DNA of 64,000 bases, taken from positions 31,490 through 95,489 of the forward strand of contig MNCI01008292.1 of assembly GCA_015680685.1 (NCBI GenBank), in the 5' to 3' direction. A model generated the notes under the pieces. The model ran no database searches. It was not told the DNA's origin and saw only the letters and a list, made by a program, of their open reading frames with translations. The DNA is from Gnetum montanum (Eukaryota; Streptophyta; Gnetopsida; Gnetales; Gnetaceae). Positions 1 to 11,879 of this stretch are shown here, in pieces (position 1 is the stretch's first letter; every line of letters begins with the position of its first letter). The position numbers and the translations under genes were made by a program.

Positions 1-1680
1 CCAAAGTGAAAAATGATGGACTAAGAGGGAATAGCCAGGGTGTGACATCAAGGGAACTTGTGGATTCTTTTTGGTAACATCTGTAGGTGCTATCATGCAA
101 CTTGGTTGTACTAAGATCCTTGTAGATCTAACAAAAAATGGGAGTAAGAGTATTAAAGGCACCCAATAAATAACCTAACGCTATTCTAGGGGGTCCCACT
201 AGAAAGACATGCACCCATGCCTGAAGGTAGGTGGCTTCTCTGGATTAAGTACTTCATCAAAAGAGAGAGAGAGAGAAAAGAGAGTGTGCCAAAGTGACCA
301 AACAAAAATTATGCCACAAAGAAATTCCAAGTCACTCCTCCCTTGCACAAAACACCAAGTGATTGTACACCTTGCTATCATGGCACTCTTATGGTTGTCC
401 ATCATTGGATGAAATAATGCAATGTCACTGATCGAAGGAATGGACTTGGTCTTGATTTTGGAGTGACGGGCTAATGACATATTAATCATGCCCTACACTC
501 AAGATTCATTGTGCCTAGAATTAGTTACCTCATGTTCCAATCTCTGCAATCCCTTTTCTGATTGATCCCATCTCGTTGTTCATGTATTTGTGACTCGTGT
601 CTTGTGTAGCATTGAATTCATACCTCATCACGATGGTAACTACATATGTATGTGTTTTGTTGCATTGGTATAGATTATATTTAACACTTCTAGTGCCTAT
701 GAACATTTTAAGGTGTGGTTACGCATGGGAATTATAGGTTGGAACATACTTTGGGGAGGACCCACTTGCGTGACTTTTGTAATTTGTACTTGTTGCACAC
801 CACTACATCATTTTATACCCTCCAAGTACTTCATTGCCAAATCTATTCTTTCCTTTTTCATCATTTTATCAAACATTCCTCAAAACCATTATGTGTCCTT
901 TGATGTGTCACCTAAATGAACCAGGCCCAACATTAAACTTTTAGGGCAACTTCCTTGAAAAACTTTCTAACTCTAAAATCACACTAAGCAAAGAATTCAA
1001 CAATTACTTAAGGTAATATGTAACGTATGAAATAATTGAACTTCTTTCAATAACCTTACTAACAATTGATCTTTGTGTGATTATGGATGGCCCTAAAAAG
1101 AGGACAACAAGGAGGACCTTCTCAAGGTGCAATTAAACGGCTAGGGGGAGACAAAAGCCAAGGACCTCATGTAGAACGTGCAGAGCAGAAGGCACAATCA
1201 TTTAGCATCCATCAAGGACCTCCTATCACTGCACAAGCTAGCCAAACAAAAGGTGGAGAGGTCAGGGCCCAAGCCTATGAAGAGGAACAACGGCTATCTA
1301 TAGCATGGCATGTCAAGGCCAATCAAGTATTCCCATAGCTACCATGTCCATGGGAAATGCCGACTTCATCAAACATTGGAACATCAGCATGGACAGCTCA
1401 TAATCCTCAAATAGAAGAGGAGAAATGTCAGGTGCTTCTTCAATGGTATCAATCTAAGAAGCCTGATGCACAAGACAAGGGAAGAGACCCATGGAGGAAC
1501 CACATGAGTTCCAATAAATTTTCTCATTTTGTGTCTATGTCCCAATTTTTTCATATCCACTACAGTATGAATAAATTTCTAGTCAATCAATAATCCCATA
1601 CCTATCCACTATGTATTCAATTAAGCTTGTTCCTCACTTTCTTTGACTCAAGGATGAGTTTTTACTCAATTGTGGGGGTA
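1..1680 (+). mobile_element. 3' internal part of Athila-like LTR retrotransposon A0
   Basis: This stretch aligns by eye with 49200-50700 (element A3, same strand). Shared blocks include the start around 45-180, the block around 713-780 and the ORF beginning near 1087. It ends in a purine-rich PPT (TTGTGGGGGTA, ending at 1680) directly followed by an LTR starting TGATGA. It is therefore the region between pol and the 3' LTR of an element whose 5' part lies left of the window. Bases 1-1080 contain no convincing coding region; the small ORFs there are not conserved in the other copies. Confidence 0.7.
1087..1593 (+). pseudogene. Remnant of env-position accessory ORF (A0), internally deleted
   Basis: The first part (1087-1338) is rich in Gln, Lys and Gly and matches the N-terminal part of the A3 ORF at 50560-50760 (shared GPPI segment). 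The second part (about 1345-1460) matches the C-terminal end of the A1 ORF at 11937-12194: both have PW-(E/D)-(M/V)-P, then a Trp, and a (K/R)SKEEK-like stretch followed by VLL. The long middle portion present in A1 and A3 is missing, so the copy is internally deleted as well as interrupted by a stop at 1336-1338. In Athila-like elements this position, between pol and the 3' LTR, carries an extra 'env-like' ORF. Function is unknown, and no signal peptide or membrane segment is visible here. Confidence 0.55.
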
Positions 1681-2570
1681 TGATGAAGCGCTAAACAATC
1701 GATGCATCAACTAGGCCATGTATACGGGGCCCCGTATATGTGGCCGCATCGACGTAGCCCCATCGACGCATCCCTCCATGCATCGACATGGCCCCATTTA
1801 CACAGAACCTATTTTAGCCTATAAATAAGTGGGCTCTCGCCACACTTAGGTATCTTTTGGATTAATTGTAGGGAAGCTCTTGTAGTTTTTTTTTGTAGGA
1901 GTTAGACTATTTTCCCAAGTGCATGCCCGTAGTGTGATGCTTGTAATTGTACGGAACCTTTATTCAATTGTGATGTACTTGGATGTGCACATGACTGGAA
2001 ATAAAGATCGAGATTACTTCATCATTGTAGCATTCACTTAGTTTTAATTGTTTAATTGTTATTGTTAATTGTTATTGTTATTTATTATTTTCTTAGTTAA
2101 TATTTCTTTACCATCATTTACTATTCTTGTTGTTAACTGCGGAATGAGTACAACTTAATCACGAGCATTTAAGTGTGACTACTTGGTAACCCAGTAGCGT
2201 ACCTAGGATCTACGCTTGGTAATCCTAGTAGTAGTCATGCATGAGGTCCAAGATGTGTACGGATGATTAAGGAACAGATGCTCATCGCACTTAGGCTAGC
2301 TTAGACTTCATTTCCTATTGCTTATTAGTTTAATCAAGATTATTTTCCATTGTCTCTAGGAGTAGCACTAGTTTAGGATCACATCATATGCCTCACTCTG
2401 GACTAAACCATACATGACAAAGAAAATACTAGTCTAGGTGGGAAGACAGCAAACTGCGTTCAACATGTAACTATCTAGATACCACAACTAGCCTATCCAC
2501 AGAGTTCGATCGGATCATGCATGAAGGCTCATATTCATATGGTTGAGTGTAGGGGTCCCTCGCCACTCAT
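1681..2570 (+). repeat. LTR of A0 (Athila-like), + orientation
   Basis: It begins TGATGA right after a PPT and ends near CCACTCAT, where related LTRs end CCACTCATCA. It aligns with the LTR at 45378-46230 and, reversed, with LTRs at 10761, 30840 and 39295. Shared blocks are the GTGCATGCCC block (1919), the TGTAATTGTACGG block and the paired 'cttggtaa-ccagtag' and 'cttggtaatcctagtag' repeats. A TATA box CCTATAAATA is at 1818-1827. The U3 part carries an 18-bp perfect palindrome at 1721-1738 and several ATCGA-type motifs. No PBS follows, which fits a 3' LTR or a solo LTR. Confidence 0.75.
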
Positions 2571-2579
2571 ATTTGTATG

Positions 2580-5500
2580 ATTCAAGGTGAAAATTTTATT
2601 AAAAAATGTTACATGGATTTTTGCAAAGTCTTTTAGCAAGCTAAAGTTCATTAAGATGAGTATGAACAAGCTTAATTTTTCAAAGATGGATTGAAGTAGA
2701 AATATCAATAAGAGATTATATTATATTAACCATAAACCTTGGATGAGACTTTTAATTTGGATCTTAAGGCTCTCAAATATCCCAAGACTACTAAAGGCAA
2801 GGACACCAAGGCTTCTAAAGATGAGAAATTAGAAAAGAAGAAAGAAAATGTCAAAGAAGACTCATATGAGAAGCAAGAGAAGAATAAGAAACAATTAGAT
2901 TAAATGAAAGACAATTCCAAGAAGGAAATAGTCAATAAGGTGATAATGCTTCCAAGGATCAATGCTTCAATTATGGAGAGATGTGATGCAAGAAAAATGA
3001 GTGAAAGAAGCCTAAATATTCTAAGGTTAAGAAACTTCAAATTTTAGAAGGATGAGTCTTCAAATGAAGGTAATCCTAATGGTCCAATGATTAAAATGTG
3101 ACTAAAATTAATTCTTTAACAAAAAATTGTATTGTTAATGGGTATTCTATAAGAAAAATACTCTTTAGAATTGGAGCTAGGTGTCTCTTCAATGCAAAAT
3201 GGATTCACATCTTAATAGATGATGGTGATAAAAAATAATTATTCATTCTAAGGCTATTAATAAACTTTTTCTTAAAAATTTTTCTCATCATTAAGACATA
3301 TAGAGTATATTGGCCTTCTAGAGATCATTTTCAAGATGTAGAGAAGAGATGGATTTTAACTTTTAAGATTAGTTCTTTTAAAGATCAAGTGCAATGTGAC
3401 ATTATTCTCATAGATAGTGCTAATTTCATGCTTGGTAGATCTTAGAATTTTGATAATAAGGATACATTTCATGGTGTAAGGTATATATGGTTAGTTCCTA
3501 GGAAATATGGAATACATCAATTAATTGCCATGATATTGTAGCAATATAAAGAAAATTTTTCCATTAATGATTCTTTTATTTTTCTTGGGAAAACGAATAT
3601 ATCAAGGAACATAAAAAAATTAGACATAGATTTATGATCATTTATACTATTATAACATGAGAAGAGGAGCTACAAAATGAACTTTCAACAATGGTGCAAC
3701 TTTTATCATAATATTTTACTAATGCATTTAAATAGAAATTGGAAGAACTTCCAACAATAAGATCCATTTAGTAGCAAATTAATTTTAAACCTGAAGCAAA
3801 AATCCCAAATGAGAGATCTTATCAAATAACTATACATCAAAGGGAGGAACTTTAAAAGAAATTAAGTAAATTACTTTCTAATGGTTTCAAGGAGTTTATT
3901 TCTCCATGTGCTATTCTAGATATTATTTTACTCAAAAAGGACATGGATGAAATAATAATGTGTATTAATTCTAGGGTTGTGATTAAGATAATAATTAAAT
4001 ATAGATTTTTGAATCCTAGAATGGATAACATTCTTGATGTTTTAACAAATTCTAAGATATCTTCTAAGAATTATTTGAAAAGTAGATACCACCAAATTAG
4101 AATTGGTCCTCAATGATTTGTATAAGTGGTTATTTGGATGAATCAATGGTCTAACCAAATTCATGAGGCTTATGCATGATGTGTTGGAAGATTTTGTTGG
4201 TAAATATTTCATAGTTTTATTTGAAGATATTTTGGTTTATAGATCCAATGAATATGAGCATGAACAATGCTTAAGGAAGATGTACTCAAAGTTACATGAG
4301 GCTTAAGTAGTCATCAATTCCGAGAAATGTCATTTCATGTAGAGGAAAATTATGTATTTATGCCATGTACTTTCCAAGAATAAAGTTAAGTTGAAGCCCA
4401 AAAAGATTAAGGTAAACAAGGAATGAACTTCAACTAGAGATGTGGGAGAGCTAAGATCTTTTCTTAGTTTCACTAGTTTCTATAGGATATTTCTTAGAAA
4501 TTTAGTTTTTCTTGCATGACATCTTTTATCTTATTTAAAGATGAATTTGGTCTTTGTATGGAATGATGTTAAAAAGAGATTATTAAAAGCTTTAAAGGAA
4601 AAGATTTATAATGATATGACCTTTTGCAATCTCAAATTATTTCAAGTTTTTTAAAGTAGAGATGTATGCAAGTGGACTTGCTATTGGTGGTGTAACTTCA
4701 CAAGAGGATAAGCCCATTACATTTTTTAAAAAAAATGGAATGAGTTTCGATAAAAGTATAGTGTATATGAGAAAGAGTTATATGCTATACTTTAATAAAT
4801 AAAGCATATTATTGGTTGGGATTCGAATTTATTTTACTTACTTATCATAGAGCACTTCACTTTTTGAACTTTCAAAAGAAACTAAGTGTTAAACATATGA
4901 GATGTGTTGAGAAATTTTAAGAATTTCATTTTTTTAAAAGCATAGGATTGGAAAATTGAATGTTGTGGTAGATTCTTTGTCTAGAATTCATGTTACTTAT
5001 TCTTGCATTAAGGTTAATGGATTTGATTTTTTTGGAAATTTTTATCCAAATAATATTCATTTTTATAATATTTAGAAATTTTTGAGTTCTTCATTATTAG
5101 AAACGATTAATAAATTGATGGCTTACCATATCAAACATGGTATTCTTTTCAAAGATGAGAAAATTTGTATTTCAAGTATGATTTCAAATTGAAGATTATT
5201 GAAAAAAGCACTAGAGTGATATGCCTAGATGTATGAGTAAGTTTATTATATTGAAATTGATGATCAAGAATTCTTGTTAGCTAAGTTTGTATGAGGATGT
5301 TATTAAATTTACTAAGGAATGTTATGTTTGTCACAAGTTCAAAGGTAGAAAAGGTGTTGATGGACACTATATACGATTGCCAATCCTAAATGTTCCTTGA
5401 AAAAGTATTTCTTTGGACTGTGTTTACAACATCTAAGAATAAAATCTAATTATGATTTTATTTTATTTTTGTAATAAATATATTTACAAATATGGCTCAT

Positions 5501-6300
5501 TTTATTCTATGAAGAAGTAGTAATAATGCTTTTAATGTTTCTTATCTATTCTTTTATCATGTAGTTAAATTTCATGTCATTCCATTGAATATTATCAATG
5601 ATAGAGATGTTTACAAGTTAGTTTTGAAGATCTCTTTAGAAATTGTTAGGAATGAAGTTATCACTTTCTACAGTTTATAATTCCCAAACCAGTAAATAAA
5701 TTGAAGTTGTTAATAGATATTTCTAAACATTCTTAGATGCTTAGGTGAGGATCAACCTCAAGATGAGATAATATACTGGTACATGCAAAATTTTTACAAT
5801 AATGCATTCTATAAAGAAATTGGTAAGAATCTATTTGTTATAAATTATGATTTTTACCTAAAATGGTTGATGAATTGAGTAAATTTGATAAATGTACCTC
5901 TATGAGTACTCAATTTTAATAAGCAAATAAAATAGTTGCATCAACAAGTTAAGGCTCACTGGAGAAGAAGATCAAAGATTTTGTATCCAAGGCTAATAAG
6001 AGTAAGAAAAACGTTTAATTTAAAGTTGGAGATTTTGTGTGGATTTATTTGAGTAAAGAAAGGTAGAATAATATGCACTTTCACAAGCTCAAATCAAGAA
6101 GAATTGGTCTATTCAAAATTAGGACCAAGATCAGTCTAAATGCATATGTAATTGATTTACCTAATGATTTTCATATTTCTTATGTTTTTAATGTTTTAGA
6201 ATTGAGTCCATACCAAGGTTATGTTCTTGTATTATACTTGAAGAATATTTTTAAGGTTCTTAAGAAAGCAATTAAAGATGAAACTCCTTAAAAATCATCA
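2580..6300 (+). pseudogene. Highly degenerate chromovirus-like Ty3/gypsy polyprotein
   Basis: Joining fragments across frames gives a recognisable order. About 2780-2950 is a Lys/Glu-rich gag-like tail. Around 3170-3240 there is a retropepsin-like stretch (LIDDG). At 3830-4300 is RT, with a decayed catalytic box reading F-E-D-I-L-V-Y near 4210-4240. RNase H follows at about 4640-4990 and integrase at about 5100-5700. The 6073-6291 ORF matches the integrase C-terminal GPY/F-type module of chromoviruses (GLFKI ... NAYVIDLP ... FNVLELSPY). Dozens of stops and frameshifts make it inactive. Its LTRs are not recognised. Base composition is very AT-rich, as expected for an old methylated copy. Confidence 0.7.
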
Positions 6301-7829
6301 AAAGCCATTTGTGTTACATGTAAGAGAGGAAATAAGCACAAAAGGTAAGAAAAAAACATGAATAGTTGGTGGATTTGAGTGATGAAGGAATTGGGAATAT
6401 CATATGAATATGTGAGAATGATTTAGATTTATGGGAACTTGATGCTATTCTATGTGTACTATTCAATTGACACAAGTATCTTTTTAAGAGTGAAGAAAAT
6501 GATAAGAACATTAGTCCATCTTGAAGTTGTCCCAAGAGTCATAGGAATTATATGCTTTTATTTTGGAGTTGTTTGAATATCTTGTCAAGATTGGGTAGGT
6601 AATTGTGGGTTAACTATAAATTATAGTCAGTTGCAACTTGCAACTATGGATAAATGTCAAATTTCATGATTTTTAAGATTTGGTAGTGAGTTATAGATTC
6701 TTTCAAGTTGTAGTAAGGTCAAAGTCATAAAACTATGAGTTGAAGTTAGTAGTAATTAGAAGAGAGATAATAATTGAAAAAAATTAAATTTTATTAGTGC
6801 AACATGGTGTAATTAGTATTTTGGATACAATTTAGAAAGTGTGTGGGGCTTGCAAGCCATAGTCACCAAAAGTTTAAGAAAAATAAATTTTGAAATAGAT
6901 GCAATTTTTAAATTGAAGACCAATGATTGGGAAAGGCCAAAGATCATCCCTATGACTTTAAAATGATGAAATTTGCCTAAAGGAGTGATTCACATATCAA
7001 TTAACATATCGTAAGATTGAGATATTAAGGAAGAGATCTTATGGCATATTAAGCTTGAGTGATCATCTTCTTGATGGTACTCCTTGTATTATGAGAGTGG
7101 AGTGAGGATTTGATTGATTAATTATTTGTACTTGGGAGTGTATTTTTTTCATTGTGTAATTTATTATATTTCTTTTAAGGATAAATTTTTCTTATCTTTT
7201 CTTATTTAAATGTTTTTGGTTTGGAATCTTTGTTTCCTAAGAGAGCTTGGATTATGAAATTCAAGGAAGCTCCTCATCAAAATATCTATTTAATTCTTGT
7301 GTTGTTCCACTAAAGAATCTCTAATAATATCTAAAACATTATAAGGAAATAAAAGTTAATACCCTTCTAGAAAAAGAAAAATAAATTTTCTAGATCCTAT
7401 GAACTAGGTCCAAGTGGAAATATAAATATCCCCTAGTATAACTCATAAAACAAAGGATAGGTAAATGAACTTTAGATGCATTGATTACCTAATACTTAAA
7501 ATAACATATGTTATAAATTTGAATGAATATTTTGATATAATTTCCATTTCTTACACTTAATCATTATTTTCATTACTAAATCTATTAATAGTATTAAAAT
7601 TTATTTATATGTTTTTTAATTATTCTAATGCCAAAAAGTGTCTTCAAATTTTCTTTATAATTTTGAATATTTTTACATTCTTCTAGGAGAATATTCTTGA
7701 GTCTCTTCCTTCATTTCTTTAAGATGGGATCTTTAGCAAATGCCTTTTCCATTGTAGATCTAAAAGAAAATTAATTAAGCATAGGATTATAGCTTTAATA
7801 GTCATCGATTCTTATCCTTGGTATTAACC
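6301..7829. other. AT-rich tract, no gene recognised
   Basis: No coding region or RNA gene is supported here. It follows the chromovirus-like integrase end, so it may hold that element's 3' untranslated region and decayed LTR, but I could not find a matching second copy in the window. The small minus-strand ORF at 6314-6535 shows no family resemblance. Confidence 0.4.
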
Positions 7830-9827
7830 CACTATGTAACACCTCATTAACTAGGCTTAGGATAGTAAGACATTACTTATATAATTATACAAAATGTAGA
7901 AAAACTTAAATTACTACATAATAAAAATTGAATTTATGCCATGTAAGAATGATAGGTACAGCAGTATACATCCATAAAATTGGCACATTTGGATAAGAGT
8001 AAACCAAACCTAACTTTTTCACTAAGAAACATAGGACAAATCCTGATTACCCAAGCCAAAATACAAATTATAGCTAATAATAGATAATTAAATTACAAAT
8101 ATGAAATTGATATTAGATGGGAAAATACAAAAACATCCAAAAGGCATTGAACAATAACATTGCATAATTGTCAAATAGAACTCCATGATAAAAAAATATA
8201 ACATAAAAATTTATGAATAAAAATTGGCCTACACCAAAGATAGATAAAATATAATGCCAATAAAACACCCCAATACCATAATCGAGTTGAACATTACAAT
8301 AGAGAATTTAACCTAAACTAAAATCCAAATCTTAATTTAACATTTCAAAGCATGAATTATCATCAACATTCTCTTCTAAGCCATTCTTATCTAAGCTAAC
8401 ATGATCACCTAAAAACATATAAAACCAAAGGGAGTTAATCCTAAGATTGAGTAGGACAAATAAACTAGTAAAATATTCTCAAATGGATTTGGTCGAAGGC
8501 ATCAGGTAGTTATACAATCATGCACATGGGTAGTTGCAAACAAATATTATTCAAACCAACTAAAAAATGTACAAACATGAACCAATTATTCAAAAATAAT
8601 AAACTAATTAATTACAAAATAATAATTTTTAACTCCACCACCACCCATCCAAATCCACAAAATGAACCAATGAATCAAATTCACTTACTATGATATGTTT
8701 CATGCTATAAGTAACAACTCACCATCGTGGTATGGTTATGCTATAGTCACTACAAATAAATGACACTTATCATCATATGCTTCATGTTGTAAGAGTTTCG
8801 CTTACCATCATGATATTGTTGATGTTATGTTCACTATAAGCAAACAATACAAAAGGTTGGTCAATTCGATTGTGAGTCCAAATATTCAAATTCCAAACAA
8901 AAAAATAAATAAACACCTTGCGTAGTAGGGAGATGAATCCAAATCACAGTTAAATAATGAATGAGTTTGAAACTCATATTTTCTAAACCAATAATTTTAT
9001 GATAAATTCATCCAAAAGATATGCATCGCTAACAAGATGTTCTAGTATAAGAAACTAAGGTATAATTATCAAAGTAATAAATTAGAAGTGTCAAATGGAG
9101 CCAAAATTGAAATATGAGATTGGGTAGTATCTAATAAAATATTAAAATATTTTCTAACAAAAAATATAAATAACTTAGAACTATTCTAGATTCTTACAAC
9201 TATAAAAATAATAATTATTATTGTTTTCTAGTTTTCAAATATTGTGGAAGCTCTAAAAATAGTATTTTTGGCTATTTTCTCAATTTTTGGTTTCCCAAAG
9301 GCTAGGGCTCACTTTACAAAATTTGTTCCATTTATTAATAGAAATTTACAAATACCTTCAAATATTCATCATGTTAGGTCATGAAGGATGGTAGAGTATG
9401 TCTCATGATGGGAAATAGCTAATTAAGCATTTGTTCTTCTTCATCATTAGCATCGAGAAGCATCTCATAGATCAAAATGTGAAAAATAATATAAAAACAT
9501 AGTTCTATAGCTAACTTATTAGCATAATTTGAAAAAAAAAAGGCAAGGCATGATCAAAAGTAATCAAAACATTATCAAACCTAGTTAAAACATTGACTAA
9601 CATCCCATGCATAAAATTCAAACTTGAAAATTGATATACTAGAGCAAATATTATTAAAATAATATATCTAAGAATTTGGATTAATCAAAAAATAATTGCT
9701 AAACTATAATGTCTGTGTTCCCAAATGATGCTACTACATAACGAAGATGGAGCTTCTTCATAACAAGTGTTATCATTATCATAACAATACTTGAAAGGGG
9801 AGTTGTAATTAAGACCTAAAAGGGCAT
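7830..9827. repeat. AT-rich dispersed repeat, also present at 43.5-45.4 kb
   Basis: Several blocks recur in the same order at 43480-45377. They are a 'gtaacacctcattaactag' sequence (7837 region, compare 45360), 'ggcctacaccaaag' (8224 region, compare 43609), a block around 8490 with 'atagttatgcatggg'-like sequence (compare 43900), and 'ccaccacccatcc' (8640 region, compare 44015). No ORF of note is present. It may be a long LTR or an untranslated region of an old retroelement. The family is not identified. Confidence 0.45.
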
Positions 9828-10281
9828 GTTATAATAACTGATGTGTCTCTTGAGGTGACCTTTGGGGGTTTAACCTAAGGTATTTATACCCAAGCATAAA
9901 GGTCATATAAGCATGGAGTTGTGGAGCTAGTAAAAGTGAGTAACAGGTGTTGCATAAAGCAGGACAAGAAGATGACCGACCATTCCTTCTAGCCAGTTGT
10001 ACACCTAACCATGGTGGTAATGCTAGATTGCCATCAAGGGATAGATTTTGAAGGAAGTAAACCCCAAAAAACACTTTCAAAGCATGATCTAGATACACTA
10101 TTCCACATTAATAAAGCTTTCTTTCTTTCTTTTTCCTTCTACATTTTCCCTGTTATTTTTTATGCTTAATGTCAAATGTTACATATATTTGATGTTTGGT
10201 ATATTATCTTCTTATCCATAATGTATAATATAACGTATATTTGATGCTTGCCATGAAATCTAGGAATAGGATTTCACATTT
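9828..10281 (+). repeat. Candidate LTR followed by iMet-type primer binding site
   Basis: The right end reads TTTCACA, followed immediately by TTTGGTATTAGAG (about 10280-10292). This resembles the tRNA-iMet PBS (TGGTATCAGAG) with one C-to-T change. The segment upstream is therefore the 3' portion of a 5' LTR. The left boundary near 9828 is a guess. The minus-strand ORF at 9829-10098 is probably incidental. Confidence 0.4.
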
Positions 10282-10760
10282 GGTATTAGAGAAAATCACA
10301 ACCCAAGGGCCAATCAGAACCATGGGCCAACTACAACCTACTGATTACCCATGGAGTTAAGATCCAAGGAGAACCATGGACCACCACCAAATGTATCATA
10401 TGTCCAAGATGATCCATACATCTACAAAAGAACCATGGAGTATATCATGTTCAACATGAATACCACCAACCAACATTCATTCAAGAATATCAACAATCAA
10501 GAGATTTGACTGTCTCACCAAGGTACATCAATTGTAAGAAATATTGGTAAAACACTAATCCAGGTAACTCTTACCCATCTTATATTATTTTTAGAATGTA
10601 ATGGATTCAGGTCATCATTAAGTTTCTTCTAAAAGGTTAATAACCATGACTTAAGTTAATTTGGTCTCATTTGGAAATTAGTATCCTAAATACCCTACCG
10701 CTATAAACTTGGTAATACTCATATTACCTAGGATCTATGTATTGGTAAATATAAAGGATT
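10282..10760 (+). other. Leader/gag-proximal fragment of the element with the iMet-type PBS
   Basis: Downstream of the putative PBS the sequence contains repeated CCATGG-type words and Asn/His/Gln-rich codons in plus-strand frames, but no open frame longer than a few dozen codons. It is cut at 10760 by the A1 LTR. No protein family is recognised. Confidence 0.3.
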
Positions 10761-11627
10761 TGATGAGTAGTGAGTAGACCCTAACCCAACCATACAAATC
10801 ACTAAGCATTCACGTGCGATCCGATCAAATTTTGTGAACTTATAACCTCCTAAGTACATTGGACTCTAGGAAGTGAAACTAACCATTACAATCATTTTCT
10901 TCCCAATTACACTTATGAAATGCAAAGGTATGGTTAAGTGCAACTGAGGCATATGATATTTTCATTTTTATGTTTTATTTTTTAAGTCACCCAAGGATAA
11001 ATAATAATGAATAAAATAAAATAATTAAATTCCTAATTTAAGCTAACTAGCTACACCTAACTAATCCTAACATAAGCATCTGTTCCCACTTGTTGTACAT
11101 ATCCTAAACACGTTTAATGCTACTAGGTTACCAAACTTTAAGTGTTACTGGGATTACCAAGCACCAAGTGTATGCTCGAAGTGGTTGTACTTATGTGCTT
11201 AAGTAATCACTATTTAATATAACTTAATTTATCTTAATTTCATAAAACATTAAAGGAAATTACATAAAACATTAAATGTGTACATAAATGATTTACCTAC
11301 TTCAAAGTGCTACAAGGTTTATCAGAAAGCTTGTCTTTACTATCGTACACACTACAGTGCTCAGGTACAATAGTGTTTGAATAAAGATATGTACACTCTT
11401 TGACTTATACTGTGGGCACTTAGAAAAATATTGTAAATTTCAAATGATAAAACTACAAGAGCTTCATTACAACTATGACAACACATGCCATAAACATAGT
11501 GGGTGAGCACATATTTATAGGCAAAAATAGCCACTACATTGACGAGGCCACGGCAACACATCAAATCATGTGTTGATGGAACCTAGTCGATAGGGCCTAG
11601 TCAATGCACCCAATTTATGATTCATCA
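10761..11627 (-). repeat. 3' LTR of A1
   Basis: 867 bp, plus-strand text from TGATGAGTAG to TTCATCA. On the minus strand it starts TGATGAATC after a short PPT (GAGGGTA, 11628-11634). The minus-strand TATA box CTATAAATA lies at 11512-11520. The U3 carries the words GCCTAGTC and TGTTGATGG. Closest mate in the window is the fragment at 29640-30061, which shares the 'caatttatgattcatca' end and the block around 'aaggtttat-agaaagc'. Confidence 0.8.
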
Positions 11628-11879
11628 TACCCTCATGACTAAATGAAAACCTATACTCAAGTTCTTTACAAATTTGGAAAGGTATGGAATTATTGACTAA
11701 TGACAAACATACAACAAACACAAATAAACACTAAGTGCCCAAGTGTACAAATATACAATCATTACAAAATTCTTTTGGTGTTCAAGACTAAAAAATTGAA
11801 TACCAAGACAAAATTGACAAACACAATCCCTTTGAAGGCATGAAGATAATGAAGAAGATTAAATAGTTCAAGGTGGTGG

